Shown in pieces: positions 1 to 8,432 of a stretch of 49,252 nt of DNA (positions within the stretch are counted from its first letter, which is position 1; the number at the start of each line of letters is the position of its first letter). Source of the stretch: Puniceicoccaceae bacterium 5H (GTDB lineage: Bacteria; Verrucomicrobiota; Verrucomicrobiia; Opitutales; Oceanipulchritudinaceae); assembly GCA_009772895.1 (NCBI GenBank), contig WOUP01000023.1, positions 1 to 49,252 on the forward strand. The letters are read 5' to 3'. The notes under the pieces were generated by a model. The model made no database searches. It saw only the letters and a list, made by a program, of their open reading frames with translations, and was not told where the DNA came from. A program made the translations under genes and the position numbers.

Positions 1-87
1 GTGCGCCACGAGCACCACCTGCACCTATACCATGCCTTCTTCATGATCGCCTGCATTATGCTAACCATGCGCAGGATGACGTTTTGA
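1..87 (+). pseudogene. C-terminal remnant of an IS5/IS4-like transposase
   Basis: Frame 1 is open from the first base to a TGA at 85-87. It encodes a short tail containing LYHAFFMIACIMLTMRR, which resembles the end of IS5/IS4-type DDE transposases, where a helix rich in large hydrophobic residues precedes the stop. The upstream part lies outside the window, so I cannot tell whether the gene is complete there. No terminal inverted repeat could be matched. Confidence 0.4.
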
Positions 88-557
88 AACCGCTTCTAGC
101 AATGGCTGGACGATAAAGGTAGGTCGAGGGCTAGATTACTTCCAAAAGCCGGACGACTGGATGGCTGTCGGAGTCCACGATTTGGATTTGCGAGCCTGCC
201 TTGAGACAGATGTCGACATATTTAGGACAGTGGGTGCCTAACATCAGCCGTAGGCGTCCGGCCTTCGCTTTGGATTACCCACAACTGTCTTTCATAGCTT
301 TCGCGAGCTCGACCATGGGTATGCGTCCGGGCCACAGCCCCCTTGACGCTCGCAATGGTACCCCTTGCTAGACCTCACTTGTTGCCGTTTGGGTGTTACG
401 CTTGGATAAGCGTCCGGTTTTCTGCCCCTTGACGCCGTTTTCGTGCCTTTCGGCCCGTTACCCCACTTGTGACTAGCGCTGCAAAGTGGATCTGCAAAGA
501 GATACCCTGCTAGTAACTAGAGCATTTTTCCTCTAATCTGGGACGTTAAATCTGTAC
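88..557. other. Non-coding stretch made of IS66-end-like repeats
   Basis: No convincing gene is seen. The sequence carries degenerate copies of the ends of the IS66 element at 807-3337. GTATGCGTCCGG at 319-330 equals that element's left tip. A longer inverted copy of its right end lies at 406-520. The dyad CTAGTNACTAG recurs here and at the right end of the element. The stretch is probably debris from earlier insertions of related elements. Confidence 0.5.
406..520 (-). repeat. Inverted, diverged copy of the IS66 right end
   Basis: Read on the plus strand, 406-520 aligns along its whole length with the reverse complement of about 3223-3337. Both share AAGCGTCCGG, TGCCxCTTGACGCC, a GTTACCCCAC-like block, GTGACTAGCGCTGCAAAGTG and CTAGTxACTAG, in the same order. 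I judge the identity at roughly 80% by eye. It looks like the surviving end of another IS66-type copy. Confidence 0.7.
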
Positions 558-587
558 ATGTGTTGTTCTTGGTGTCAGAAGTTAAGG

Positions 588-806
588 ATGCGTAGCTTGA
601 GCGAAGATTTACGGCGCCGAGTTGTGACGTTGCGGCAGGAAGGTCTTTCGGCGACGGAGGTGTCGCAGCGTTTACGAGTAGGTCGGTCGACGGTGTATCG
701 CATTCTTCAGCGTTTTGAGGAGCAGGGCGACTACGGCATCAAGCGCCGGGGCGGCTACGTGAAGCCGTTGCTCGGCCCGCACGAGCAACGACTGCGCAGC
801 TGGATT
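588..806 (+). pseudogene. IS630-family transposase, 5' part (split by IS66)
   Basis: Starting at ATG 588 this reads as the N-terminal helix-turn-helix of an IS630 transposase (MRSLSEDLRRRVVTLRQEG, then a SATEVSQRLRVGRSTVYRIL helix pair). The frame is continuous to base 806, where the IS66 element begins. The rest resumes in the same frame at 3346 after one copy of the 8-bp target duplication is removed. An upstream ATG at 558 would add ten residues that are not typical of the family. Confidence 0.85.
799..806. repeat. Target-site duplication, left copy (IS66)
   Basis: GCTGGATT directly precedes the element's left tip GTATGCGTCCGG. The identical 8-mer follows the right tip at 3338-3345. IS66-family elements characteristically duplicate 8 bp. 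Confidence 0.92.
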
Positions 807-865
807 GTATGCGTCCGGCGCTCGACCCACTTCCGCTGCAGCAGCCACCGTGGTAACCTGCGTGA

Positions 866-1294
866 ATGGATCCAACTGAACCGGATGTGGTGGAGGACGG
901 GAGCCGTCGTGATGTGCGGGGGCGTCGTCGGGTGGGTGCGGCGGAGCGGGAGCGTTTGCTGGCGGAGCTGGGGCAGAGCGGTTTGACGCTGCGTGCGTTT
1001 GCGGCGCGCGAGGGCCTCAACTACCACACGCTGCTGGGTTGGCGGGCGCGGTCGAGCCGGGCGAGCCGGGATGCCGAGCCAGTTGGGGCGTCGTCTGAGG
1101 CCGAGGCGCCGAGGAGCGAGCCTTCGGCGGTGTCGTTTGCGCAGGTGCGTTGGGCGGTGCCGACTGAACCGTCAACGATGAGCGCCGGTCAGGCCGAGGA
1201 GTTGGAGGTGCGTTTGGGCGAGGGGATCGTGGTGCGGTGCGCCTCGCCGGGTCAAGCGGCGGAGCTGCTGAAGGCGTTGGGGTGGCGATGCTGA
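866..1294 (+). CDS. tnpA: IS66 accessory protein TnpA
   Basis: This 142-residue protein is the first IS66 gene and is required with TnpB for transposition. It has the family's helix-turn-helix segment at about residues 25-60 (AERERLLAELGQSGLTLRAF, then a helix with HTLLGW). The C-terminal part carries the typical VRLGEGIVVRCA strand and ends in a helix with AAELLKALG. Its stop overlaps the tnpB start, which suggests translational coupling. The start at 866 is the first ATG after the left inverted repeat. Family membership is clear, although the precise biochemical role of TnpA is not established. Confidence 0.88.
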   Translation: MDPTEPDVVEDGSRRDVRGRRRVGAAERERLLAELGQSGLTLRAFAAREGLNYHTLLGWRARSSRASRDAEPVGASSEAEAPRSEPSAVSFAQVRWAVPTEPSTMSAGQAEELEVRLGEGIVVRCASPGQAAELLKALGWRC

Positions 1295-1632
1295 ACCTGC
1301 CGAGTCAGACGCGGGTGTTTTTGGCGGTGGAGCCGGTGGACTTGCGCAAGCAGTTTGACGGGCTCTGGGCGGTAGCGCAGCAGCAGCTGGACGTCGACCC
1401 GTTTGGCGGGGCGTTTTTCGTCTTCCGCAACCGGGCATGCAACCGCCTGAAGATCCTCTACTGGGACGGCAGCGGCGTGTGGGTCTTCGCCAAGCGGCTC
1501 GAGCAGGGCACGTTCAGCTGGCCGCGCGCGGTGGACGGGAGCAAGGTCGACCTGACGCCGGCGGCGCTGACGCTGCTGCTTTCGGGCATCGACCTGAAGG
1601 ACGGCCAGTTGCGGCCCTGGTATCAGCGTTAA
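1288..1632 (+). CDS. tnpB: IS66 accessory protein TnpB
   Basis: This 114-residue protein matches IS66 Orf2/TnpB closely. It has RVFLAVEPVDLRKQFDGL near the N terminus, then FFVFRNRACNRLKILYWDGSG, then a conserved WPR block and a helical end. Starting at ATG 1288 (MLNLPSQ) gives the normal family length. An in-frame ATG at 1237 would lie inside tnpA and add unrelated residues. The start overlaps the last 7 bases of tnpA. The protein is essential for transposition in studied IS66 elements. This IS66 TnpB is unrelated to the RNA-guided TnpB of IS605. Confidence 0.92.
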   Translation: MLNLPSQTRVFLAVEPVDLRKQFDGLWAVAQQQLDVDPFGGAFFVFRNRACNRLKILYWDGSGVWVFAKRLEQGTFSWPRAVDGSKVDLTPAALTLLLSGIDLKDGQLRPWYQR

Positions 1633-1697
1633 TTAAGCTTACCACCCGCAGTTTAGGATTGCAGCGCAGCGGCACTTTTGCGGTGATTACAAGCACG

Positions 1698-3227
1698 ATG
1701 CCACCCGCCGAAGCGCTCTATGCCGAGAACCAGCAGTTGCGGGCGGAAGTGGCGCAGCGCGATGCGCTGATCGACACGTTGCAGGCACAGATTGCGTGGC
1801 TGCGGCAGCGTTTGTTTGGCGGCGGTCAGGGCGAAAAGCTGGAGACCGCGCAGTTGCAACTGCAGCTCGAAGAGCTGACGAAGCTGCTGGAGCGCCAGGC
1901 CCAACCGGTGGCGGCTTATGCGCGGCGGGCCCCGCAGTCGACGGTGCGGCAGGCTCCGGCCGAGCACTTTGCGCACCTGCCGGTGGAGGAGGTCGTGACG
2001 ATCGAGCCGGACGAGGTCCAGGCGGCGCCGGAGGCCTACGAACGCATCGGCCAGGAAGAGACCTTCGAGGTCGACCTGCATCCGCCGCGCCTCCTCAAGC
2101 GCCAGATCGTGCGGCCCAAGTATCGTCACAAGGCTGAGCGTGAGCGCCCGCCGGTCGTGGCTCCGGCGCCGGCGCGTGTGGTGATGGGCGGGTATGCCTC
2201 GGCGGGGTTGATCGCGTGGGTCGCACTCTCGAAGTATGTCGACCACCTGCCGCTCTACCGCCAGGAAAAGATGAGCGAGCGCTGGGGTGCACGCCTCTCG
2301 CGGCAGAGCCTCTGCGACTGGATCGACGTGGCCGCGCAGTGGCTCGAACCGATCTACAAGACGATGCGCCGCGGGCTCATCGAAGGCGGTTATGTGCAGG
2401 TAGACGAGACACCGGTGCGCTGCCACGACCCCGACGCGAAAAAGGGGCAGACTACGCAAGGCTGGCTCTGGGTGATGGGCCGCCCGGACAGCGACGTCGT
2501 CTTCGACTGGCGGCTCTCGCGCCGCCATGGCGAGCTCACGAGCCTGCTCGACGGCTTTGCCGGCGTGCTACAAAGCGATGGCTACGAAGCGTATGCACGC
2601 CTCGCGCAAACCAGCGGCGGCACCATCGTCCCGGTCGCCTGCTGGGCTCACGCCCGTCGCCGCTTTCACGAGGCCCTCGCGGAAGCGCCGCTGCAGGCCG
2701 CCTTCGTGCTCAAGCTCATCGGCCACCTCTACGCCCACGAGCGCCGTTGGGATGCCGAGGGTTACACCGACCCGGCCCAGCGCGCCCACCTGCGCACCCG
2801 CGACTTTGCCTGGACCTTAAGCCTGCTGAAGAAAGTCGCGCTGCGGCTGCGCCAACGCGCCCGCCCCAAGTCGCGTCTCGGCGAAGCCTGCGGCTACCTG
2901 CTCGGCCAGTGGAGCCCGCTCGTTACTCACTGCCTCACCGGCCAGTCCCGCCTCGACAACAATCTCATCGAGAACGCGATCCGCCCCTCCGCGCTCGGCA
3001 AGAAAAACTGGCTCTTCATCGGCGCCCCCGATGCCGGCCAACGCAGCGCGATCCTCTACTCCATCGTCGTCTCCTGCCAGCGCCACCACAAAGACCCGCA
3101 CCTTTACCTCCGCGACGTCCTCACCCGCCTCCCCACCATGACCAACCAGGACGACCTCACCCCACTCACCCCGCCCACTGGCAACCACCCACCGCATCAG
3201 TCGTGCAGCGATAAGATACCCCGCTAG
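1698..3227 (+). CDS. tnpC: IS66 transposase TnpC (DDE)
   Basis: This 509-residue IS66 transposase is of normal length. It has an N-terminal leucine-rich coiled coil (about residues 5-75), a linker of the IS66 zinc-finger-like type, and the catalytic core. Acidic catalytic residues are visible in YVQVDETPVR, in LQSDGYEAY and in NNLIENAIRP. ATG 1698 was chosen because the frame upstream runs through tnpB in another frame and has no family similarity. The last 30 residues are proline- and threonine-rich and variable. The frame is intact, so the element may be active. Confidence 0.93.
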   Translation: MPPAEALYAENQQLRAEVAQRDALIDTLQAQIAWLRQRLFGGGQGEKLETAQLQLQLEELTKLLERQAQPVAAYARRAPQSTVRQAPAEHFAHLPVEEVVTIEPDEVQAAPEAYERIGQEETFEVDLHPPRLLKRQIVRPKYRHKAERERPPVVAPAPARVVMGGYASAGLIAWVALSKYVDHLPLYRQEKMSERWGARLSRQSLCDWIDVAAQWLEPIYKTMRRGLIEGGYVQVDETPVRCHDPDAKKGQTTQGWLWVMGRPDSDVVFDWRLSRRHGELTSLLDGFAGVLQSDGYEAYARLAQTSGGTIVPVACWAHARRRFHEALAEAPLQAAFVLKLIGHLYAHERRWDAEGYTDPAQRAHLRTRDFAWTLSLLKKVALRLRQRARPKSRLGEACGYLLGQWSPLVTHCLTGQSRLDNNLIENAIRPSALGKKNWLFIGAPDAGQRSAILYSIVVSCQRHHKDPHLYLRDVLTRLPTMTNQDDLTPLTPPTGNHPPHQSCSDKIPR

Positions 3228-3337
3228 TCACTAGCAGGGTCCCTCTTTGCATGCCCACTTTGCAGCGCTAGTCACTAGTGGGGTAATGGGTTGAGGAGCG
3301 CGAAGAGGCGTCAAGAGGCAGAAGACCGGACGCTTAC

Positions 3338-3345
3338 GCTGGATT
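3338..3345. repeat. Target-site duplication, right copy (IS66)
   Basis: GCTGGATT lies immediately after the right tip CGCTTAC, identical to 799-806. Removing 807-3345 restores an open IS630 reading frame. Confidence 0.92.
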
Positions 3346-3748
3346 GAAGCCGAGCCCGGTTTGACCTTGGAGCAACTCTGCGAGCGTCTGCAGGCAGAGA
3401 CGGGCCTGGATGTGGGGCAGACCACGATGTGGAGGCAGTTGCGCCGCATGGACTTAAGGTATAAGAAAAACGCTCCGCGCAGCGGAGCAGGATCGCCCTG
3501 ATATCCGCCTGCAGCGATCGAACTGGCGCCTCTGGCAAACCCACTGCGACCCGAATCGCCTCGTCTTCCTGGACGAAACGGGCGTGAACACCAAAATGGC
3601 GCGCCTCTACGGACGCGCCCAAGGCGGCAGGCGCTGCCTGGACGCCGTGCCCTACGGCCACTGGAAGAGCAACACCTTCATTGCGGCCCTGCGCTATGAT
3701 CGCATCGAGGCCCCGTGGATGTTTGAGGGCGCGATGAACGCAAGATAA
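3346..3748 (+). pseudogene. IS630-family transposase, distal part (truncated)
   Basis: Continuing the frame from 806, this reads LTLEQLCERLQAETGLDVGQ and on to a run of A near 3466 (AAGAAAAACG). There the frame shifts to one encoding RPDIRLQRSNWRLWQTHCD, the catalytic block LVFLDETGVNTKMARLYGR and HWKSNTFIAALR. A-rich slippage sites are common in IS630 genes, so the shift may be programmed. The protein stops after FEGAMN, where canonical IS630 proteins continue to the third acidic residue. The end is lost, probably by insertion or deletion involving the IS256-like sequence next door. Confidence 0.85.
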
Positions 3749-3817
3749 CGTATCGTATTTTTCGCACATTTGGGAGTGACGTTTGGCGCTGGGAGGTCTT
3801 TTAGGAGAGCAAAGAAG

Positions 3818-4162
3818 ATGGGCGAAGATCACGAGCATGAGCTGGCTGGCAGCGAGAAGATCATTCGTCTGGATGAGGCGCAGTTGCGCAGTCATCTGGA
3901 CCGCCGGATCGTGGAGAGCGTGGAGGAGACGCTCAACGCGCTCCTGGGTGCGGAGGCGGACGCGCTCTGTGGCGCGAAGCGCTACGAGCGCAGCCCCGAG
4001 CGCGTCGACACGCGGGCCGGGCACTATCAGCGCCAGCTGCAGACCAAAGCGGGCGAGGTGAGCCTGAAGGTGCCCAAGCTACGCACCCTTGCGTTCGAGA
4101 CGCAGATCATCGAGCACTACAAGCGCCGCTAGTCGAGCGTCGAGGAGGCGCTAATGGAGATG
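3818..4162 (+). pseudogene. IS256-family transposase, N-terminal fragment
   Basis: From ATG 3818, preceded by an AGGAG-like site, the frame encodes the start of a mutator-type IS256 transposase: helices with LLGAEADALCGAKRYERSPE, then the RVDTRAGHYQRQL and KVPKLRTLAFETQIIEHYKRR blocks. An in-frame TAG at 4131-4133 interrupts it where the family normally continues with a glutamate. Readable similarity (SSVEEALMEM) runs on to 4162, where the IS3-family element begins. More than two thirds of the gene, including two catalytic residues, is missing. Confidence 0.85.
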
Positions 4163-4176
4163 TGACCCGCTCCCGT

Positions 4177-5031
4177 TTATTGGTCCGGTGGCAGTGAGAG
4201 GTCCGCCCGGTCGGTCGGGGTGGTTTGGGTTTGGGATTCTGCTCGCTGGGCGTATTCGGCCGGAGGCCGATAGCCCAGCGAGCTGTGAGGCCTAAGGGTA
4301 TTATAATCTTGGCGGTATGCTTCAAGTTTTTCCTGCGCTTCGGGTAAAGTGAAGAACAGGTCAGTATTGAGCAACTCGTCGCGTAGCTTCCCGTTAAAGG
4401 ATTCAATAAAGCCATTTTGAGTCGGCTTACCTAGCTGGATAAAATCGAGGTGGATGCCTTGGGCGTAGGCCCAAGCATCGAGCTTCTTGCCCGCAAACTC
4501 GGGGCCATTGTCCACCGTGATAGCTTGAGGCAGTGATCCGTTGCGGATCGCCGCCAGTTCCAGTGCCTCAATGACTTTGGCGGCGCCGATGGAATGGTCG
4601 GCCCAGAGGACTGGGCAACTGCGGTCATATTGGTCAATCACCGTCAGCACGCGGAAAGACCGCCCATTGACCAATCGGTCCGTCACGAAGTCCATCGACC
4701 AACGCTGACTCGGTGCGGTTGCGCTCTCCAAAGACAGGCGGGGCACGGCACAGCGCTTCTTGCCTCGCTTACGCGTCAGATCCAGTCCAGCGGCTTTGTA
4801 GAGGCGATAGACGCGCTTTCGTCCCACCGACCACCCTTCGCGCTTGAGCAGCTCCGTCAGCCGTCGATAGCCGTAACGCACCCGACTCGCTGCCAGATCC
4901 CGCAAACGAATCGCCAAGGCCCGCTCATCGGGTCGCTCCTTCGGCCGATACCTCCAGCTCGAACGATTGAGTTGCAATAGTCTGCAACCGCGGCGCTCGC
5001 TGATGGCGTAGGTATCGATCGCCTCCTCCAC
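4177..5031 (-). CDS. IS3-family transposase OrfB (DDE integrase core)
   Basis: This 284-residue OrfB contains the HTH_21 region (about 30-90, with [17 protein letters not shown]). The rve integrase core follows, with DDE residues in RWSMDFVTD, in ITVDNGPEF and in [14 protein letters not shown], and a C-terminal [16 protein letters not shown] block. It lies in the -1 frame relative to orfA. The natural product is probably an OrfAB fusion made by frameshifting at the A6G site. The frame is intact, so the element may be mobile. Confidence 0.92.
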   Translation of the reverse strand: MEEAIDTYAISERRGCRLLQLNRSSWRYRPKERPDERALAIRLRDLAASRVRYGYRRLTELLKREGWSVGRKRVYRLYKAAGLDLTRKRGKKRCAVPRLSLESATAPSQRWSMDFVTDRLVNGRSFRVLTVIDQYDRSCPVLWADHSIGAAKVIEALELAAIRNGSLPQAITVDNGPEFAGKKLDAWAYAQGIHLDFIQLGKPTQNGFIESFNGKLRDELLNTDLFFTLPEAQEKLEAYRQDYNTLRPHSSLGYRPPAEYAQRAESQTQTTPTDRADLSLPPDQ

Positions 5032-5054
5032 CAGCTGCGCCTTGCGGGCAGGCT

Positions 5055-5327
5055 TCAGAGCTTTTTTGACACGATCTCCTGCAGGATGTGCTTGTCCAGG
5101 CTCAAATCGCTCACCAGCTTGCGCAGGCTCGCGTTCTCATCCTCCAGCTGCTTCAGCCGTCGCAGCTCACTCACACCCATGCCGGCATACTGCTTCTTCC
5201 AGCGGTGGTAAGTTGCTTCGCTTACGCCGAGTTCCCGGCAAATCTCGGCGATCTTGCGACCACCTCCCACCTGCTTCAAGGCGTAGATGATCTGCTCTTG
5301 TTTGTAACGTTTGCCTTGCTTCTTCAT
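5055..5327 (-). CDS. IS3-family OrfA (helix-turn-helix)
   Basis: This 90-residue protein begins at ATG 5327 ([20 protein letters not shown]). It contains the IS3 helix-turn-helix ([20 protein letters not shown], residues about 27-46) and a leucine-zipper helix ([20 protein letters not shown]). The open frame continues upstream to 5507, but that stretch is outside the element and unlike the family. The gene ends in a slippery sequence that allows fusion with orfB. Confidence 0.9.
   Translation of the reverse strand: MKKQGKRYKQEQIIYALKQVGGGRKIAEICRELGVSEATYHRWKKQYAGMGVSELRRLKQLEDENASLRKLVSDLSLDKHILQEIVSKKL
5061..5067 (-). promoter_or_regulatory. Programmed -1 frameshift heptamer AAAAAAG
   Basis: On the minus strand the last codons of orfA read TCA AAA AAG CTC TGA. 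A -1 slip on A AAA AAG moves ribosomes into the orfB frame, which matches the frame offset between the two genes. This heptamer type is used by many IS3 elements. Confidence 0.8.
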
Positions 5328-5545
5328 CGGTCGGGTTCCTTTCTGATGAACCCCGACCCCACAGGCAAATCCTCTCACTGCGACGGTCCAGTTTTGCGGG
5401 TGCAGGTCACTTCGTAGTGGAGGCACTGCAGCGGATGAGGGTGACGAGAGGACGAAAACACTGCTAATAAAAGCGCGGATTGGATTAGCTAAATTTGTTG
5501 ACGGCATTGAGGTCGATTCCTTAGGCTGCGGGAAACGTTTCTACC

Positions 5546-7270
5546 TTGGCTCGCTTCCTTCAAACTCGTCCTTTGGAACGCGCGGATCGCTCGGAAGAGC
5601 GGGTCTTCCGCTACCTCAGCTCGCTGCCGGACGACTGGCTGGTGGTCTGGGGCTACCGGTATCAAGATAGCCAATGCGAAACGAGGGAAGGAGACTTTCT
5701 CGTGTTAGGGCCTCGCGGCGGTCTGCTCGTGATCGAAGTCAAAGGCTACGAGCACCTGATGTTAAACCCGGACGGCAGCTGGGGTGGGGTACACGACAAT
5801 CCCTTCCAGCAACTGGATGCGCAGTGGTTCAGCATTATCAACGCCTTGAACGATCGCAATTCGGGGCTGAAGATGACGGTGTGCCGTGCGTTGGCGCTGC
5901 CTAATATCCAGCGTAAGCGAGCCTTGGATCTACCATCCCTCGTGGGCTCGGAAGGGCTGGTGCTTGCTCAGGAGGATTTGTTCAATTTTACGGAATTTTG
6001 GGAGCAGTGCTTCCAGCGCTTTCCGCACTTCTACCCGAATGCCGCTTCCCGCAAGCTGTTTCTCCAGAGCAGCTGGGGGCGTGGGTTTAGCCAGCCCGCC
6101 GGTGCAGTCTATAGCGACTACCTCGACACCGAGATCGACCGGCTGACGCGGGCACGCTTCCCGGTGCTGGACCACCTCCCGAGCTACCGTCGGTTCGCCA
6201 TCACGGGCGCGGCGGGTAGCGGCAAGACATGGCTCTTGATCGATCTGGCACTGCGTTGGGCCGGGCGAGATGACGGGCCTTCGCAGCGGGTGCTGCTGCT
6301 GTGCTACAACAAAGCGCTACACCAAACGCTTTCAGAGGTTCTTCGCCGCCTGGTACGCAATCACAAGATAGCCAAGCAGGCGGCGCAGCGGATAGAGGTG
6401 CGATCGTGGGAAAGCTTGGTTGAAGAAATGTATCAGCAACTGGAGATGCCTTACCGCCCGCCGGGAGACTCCGCCGGCAAGATCCGCTACTTTGGCGAAG
6501 AGGTGCCTGCTGCCCTTGAGTTGGCTCTGGAGGAGGGCCGCATTGCGCCCCGCTACGATGCACTGGTGGTCGACGAGGCGCAAGATCACAGCACTCAGGC
6601 GGGAACTCTGCATCACGGTTGGTGGTCCCTCTATCTTGCTCTGCTCCATTCGCCGGAGGAAGCGCAACTAGCCGCCGCTTACGATGTCGGCCAACGACCC
6701 AGCTACTGGAGCAATGGCGATTTCGAGGAAGCGCAGCTCTTGCAACTGCTCGGCGCGGGTGCCATTCGTTTGCATTGTCCCGCCCCTCGCCGCTATACGC
6801 GCCAAATTGCAGCTTGGCTGGCAGACGTTGCGGCACGCGTGGGATTTCCGTTTGAGGTCTCCGACGCCGAACTTGCGGCCTTGCCTCACGGATTCCCGGT
6901 CGAGCTTCACGAAGCGCCGGACGACCAGGATGCAATTATTGCCGCCGAAGCTGTTGCTATCCGCTGGATAGAAGAAGGCCTTGCCGCACCCGAAGAGATC
7001 CTCGTTATCGGAGTCAGCAACGACCGTCGCAAACACGCACTGGGCGCTACTTTCGCCGGTCACCCTCTAGTCGAGCTTTCCGAGCGGAGTTCACGGCAGA
7101 TCGCCTACATTTCCGGGGGGCGCTGCAAGGGGCTTGAGTCGCTGGCGGTGATCCTGATCGGCTTTGGTGACCTGAACAAACTCGAGCCCAGCTACCAGCA
7201 GACCTTCTTCCTCGCGGCGTCCCGCGCGCGCCAGCATCTGGCAGTTTTCACCACCGTGGCCGATCAATAA
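5546..7270 (+). CDS. NERD-domain nuclease / superfamily 1 helicase-like protein
   Basis: This protein has 574 residues with a TTG start (5546); no ATG occurs until well inside the conserved part. Residues about 15-130 form a NERD nuclease-related domain with the PD-(D/E)xK-like pattern GDFLVLG...LLVIEVKG (about 43-66). The helicase part follows, with Walker A GAAGSGKT (about 219-226), Walker B DALVVDEAQDHS (about 333-344) and a C-terminal RCKGLES...SRARQHL region like motifs V and VI. It probably acts on DNA ends or branched DNA as a nuclease-helicase. It is followed after 9 bp by an exonuclease gene and then an SMC-like ATPase gene, so it likely works with them. The assignment as defence is inference from this context. 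Confidence 0.85.
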   Translation: MARFLQTRPLERADRSEERVFRYLSSLPDDWLVVWGYRYQDSQCETREGDFLVLGPRGGLLVIEVKGYEHLMLNPDGSWGGVHDNPFQQLDAQWFSIINALNDRNSGLKMTVCRALALPNIQRKRALDLPSLVGSEGLVLAQEDLFNFTEFWEQCFQRFPHFYPNAASRKLFLQSSWGRGFSQPAGAVYSDYLDTEIDRLTRARFPVLDHLPSYRRFAITGAAGSGKTWLLIDLALRWAGRDDGPSQRVLLLCYNKALHQTLSEVLRRLVRNHKIAKQAAQRIEVRSWESLVEEMYQQLEMPYRPPGDSAGKIRYFGEEVPAALELALEEGRIAPRYDALVVDEAQDHSTQAGTLHHGWWSLYLALLHSPEEAQLAAAYDVGQRPSYWSNGDFEEAQLLQLLGAGAIRLHCPAPRRYTRQIAAWLADVAARVGFPFEVSDAELAALPHGFPVELHEAPDDQDAIIAAEAVAIRWIEEGLAAPEEILVIGVSNDRRKHALGATFAGHPLVELSERSSRQIAYISGGRCKGLESLAVILIGFGDLNKLEPSYQQTFFLAASRARQHLAVFTTVADQ

Positions 7271-7279
7271 CCCTTTCCC

Positions 7280-8425
7280 ATGAAATTCCTGCACACCGCT
7301 GATTGGCAGCTAGGCAAACCCTATGCCCGTATTCAAAGTTCCGACAAGCGCGCCCGAGCGCGTCAGGAGCGCTATGAGGCGGTTCGGCGCATGGCGGCGC
7401 TGGTGCAGGAGCACGGCGTAAGCTGCGTCGTGGTGGCGGGCGATCTCTTCGACTCGTCCACCGTCGATAAAAGCACCGTCAGCGCCGGGCTCAGTGTCAT
7501 TGGTGAGCTGCAGGTGCCTGTGCTGGTGATCCCCGGCAACCACGACCACGGAGGCCCCGGCGGCATCTGGGAGCAGGACTTCTTCAAAAGCGAGCAGGCC
7601 AGCCTCGCGCCCAACCTGGTGGTCTGGCAGGAGGCGAAGCCTGTGGAAGCGCATGGCGCCCTCTGGTTCCCTTGTCCGCTCTTGCGCCGGATGGAGCCGA
7701 ACGACGTCACCGCGTGGCTTCGTGATGCTGAAGTTTTCGCCAACGCGGGAGGCGCTCAGCTGCCGCGCATCGTGGTGGCCCACGGAAACACGATCGATTT
7801 TGGCAGCCAGAGCGACGTCGAGGACGACGACTCTGCCGCAACACACTTGGAACTCGACCGGCTTTCAGCGGACGCTTTCGACTACATTGCTTTGGGCGAC
7901 TGGCATGGGGCCAAGCAGGTGGCACCCAAAGCCTGGTACGCAGGCACGCCGGAGCCAGACCGGTTCCCCAAGGGCGAAGGCTATGCGCCTGGCCAAGTCC
8001 TGTTGGTGGAAGTCGGGCGGGGCAGGGCACCGCAGGTCACGCCGCTGCCGACCGCCGGCCTTGCCTGGCATCGGGTCGAACATCGGCTGGAGGGCTCGGA
8101 AGCGCTGCCCGAGCTGACGTCTAGGCTGCTGGAATTTCGGACAAATCGGGATCTGCTGCAGCTTCGTCTCGACGGGCATGTCGGGCTGGACGGCCGTAAA
8201 GATCTGGATGAGCTCTTGGATAAGCTGGAGGCACGCCTGCTACGGCTGAAGCTCACCGACGGCGTTGCGTTGACGCCCACCGACGACGAAATCGCCGCGC
8301 TGACCAAGGGTGAGGATCCGCTGATTGCCTCCGTCGCGCAGCATTTCATCCAGCTCGCTCAAGATCCCGAGCAGGCCGCGGTCGCCCGCGCTGCCCTGCA
8401 GGAGCTTCACGCCCAACTTCGCTGA
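7280..8425 (+). CDS. Metallophosphoesterase, Mre11/SbcD/YhaO-like DNA exonuclease
   Basis: This 381-residue protein is the expected length for this family. The calcineurin-like metal-binding motifs are in order: FLHTADWQLG (3-12), VVAGDLFDSS (about 52-61), IPGNHDHGG (about 79-87), VVAHGNT, and ALGDWHGAK with YAGTPEPDRF. The C-terminal 100 residues form the capping region that contacts the partner ATPase. ATG 7280 has a CCCTTTCCC leader and no strong ribosome site. It is coupled to the downstream SbcC-like gene (7 bp gap). The expected activity is Mn-dependent 3'-5' exonuclease or endonuclease on DNA ends, gated by the ATPase. Confidence 0.92.
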   Translation: MKFLHTADWQLGKPYARIQSSDKRARARQERYEAVRRMAALVQEHGVSCVVVAGDLFDSSTVDKSTVSAGLSVIGELQVPVLVIPGNHDHGGPGGIWEQDFFKSEQASLAPNLVVWQEAKPVEAHGALWFPCPLLRRMEPNDVTAWLRDAEVFANAGGAQLPRIVVAHGNTIDFGSQSDVEDDDSAATHLELDRLSADAFDYIALGDWHGAKQVAPKAWYAGTPEPDRFPKGEGYAPGQVLLVEVGRGRAPQVTPLPTAGLAWHRVEHRLEGSEALPELTSRLLEFRTNRDLLQLRLDGHVGLDGRKDLDELLDKLEARLLRLKLTDGVALTPTDDEIAALTKGEDPLIASVAQHFIQLAQDPEQAAVARAALQELHAQLR

Positions 8426-8432
8426 TTCCGCC

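Larger units (their letters stand above)
807..3337 (+). mobile_element. Complete IS66-family insertion sequence (2531 bp)
   Basis: The element has imperfect terminal inverted repeats: left tip GTATGCGTCCGG, right tip GTAAGCGTCCGG when read inward. It carries the three IS66 genes tnpA, tnpB and tnpC in order, and perfect 8-bp direct repeats flank it. It is inserted in an IS630 transposase gene and all three reading frames are open, so it may be functional. About 110 bp of non-coding right end, with CTAGTCACTAG dyads, follow tnpC. Confidence 0.93.
4163..5409 (-). mobile_element. IS3-family insertion sequence (about 1247 bp)
   Basis: The element carries overlapping orfA and orfB on the minus strand. 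Its tips begin with TGACC on both sides (TGACCCGCTCCCG at the left, TGACCTGCACCCG read inward at the right). IS3 elements typically end in TG...CA. The flanking 3-4 bases do not match, so no target duplication is visible. Together with the missing remainder of the IS256 gene, this suggests a deletion or recombination after insertion. Confidence 0.85.
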
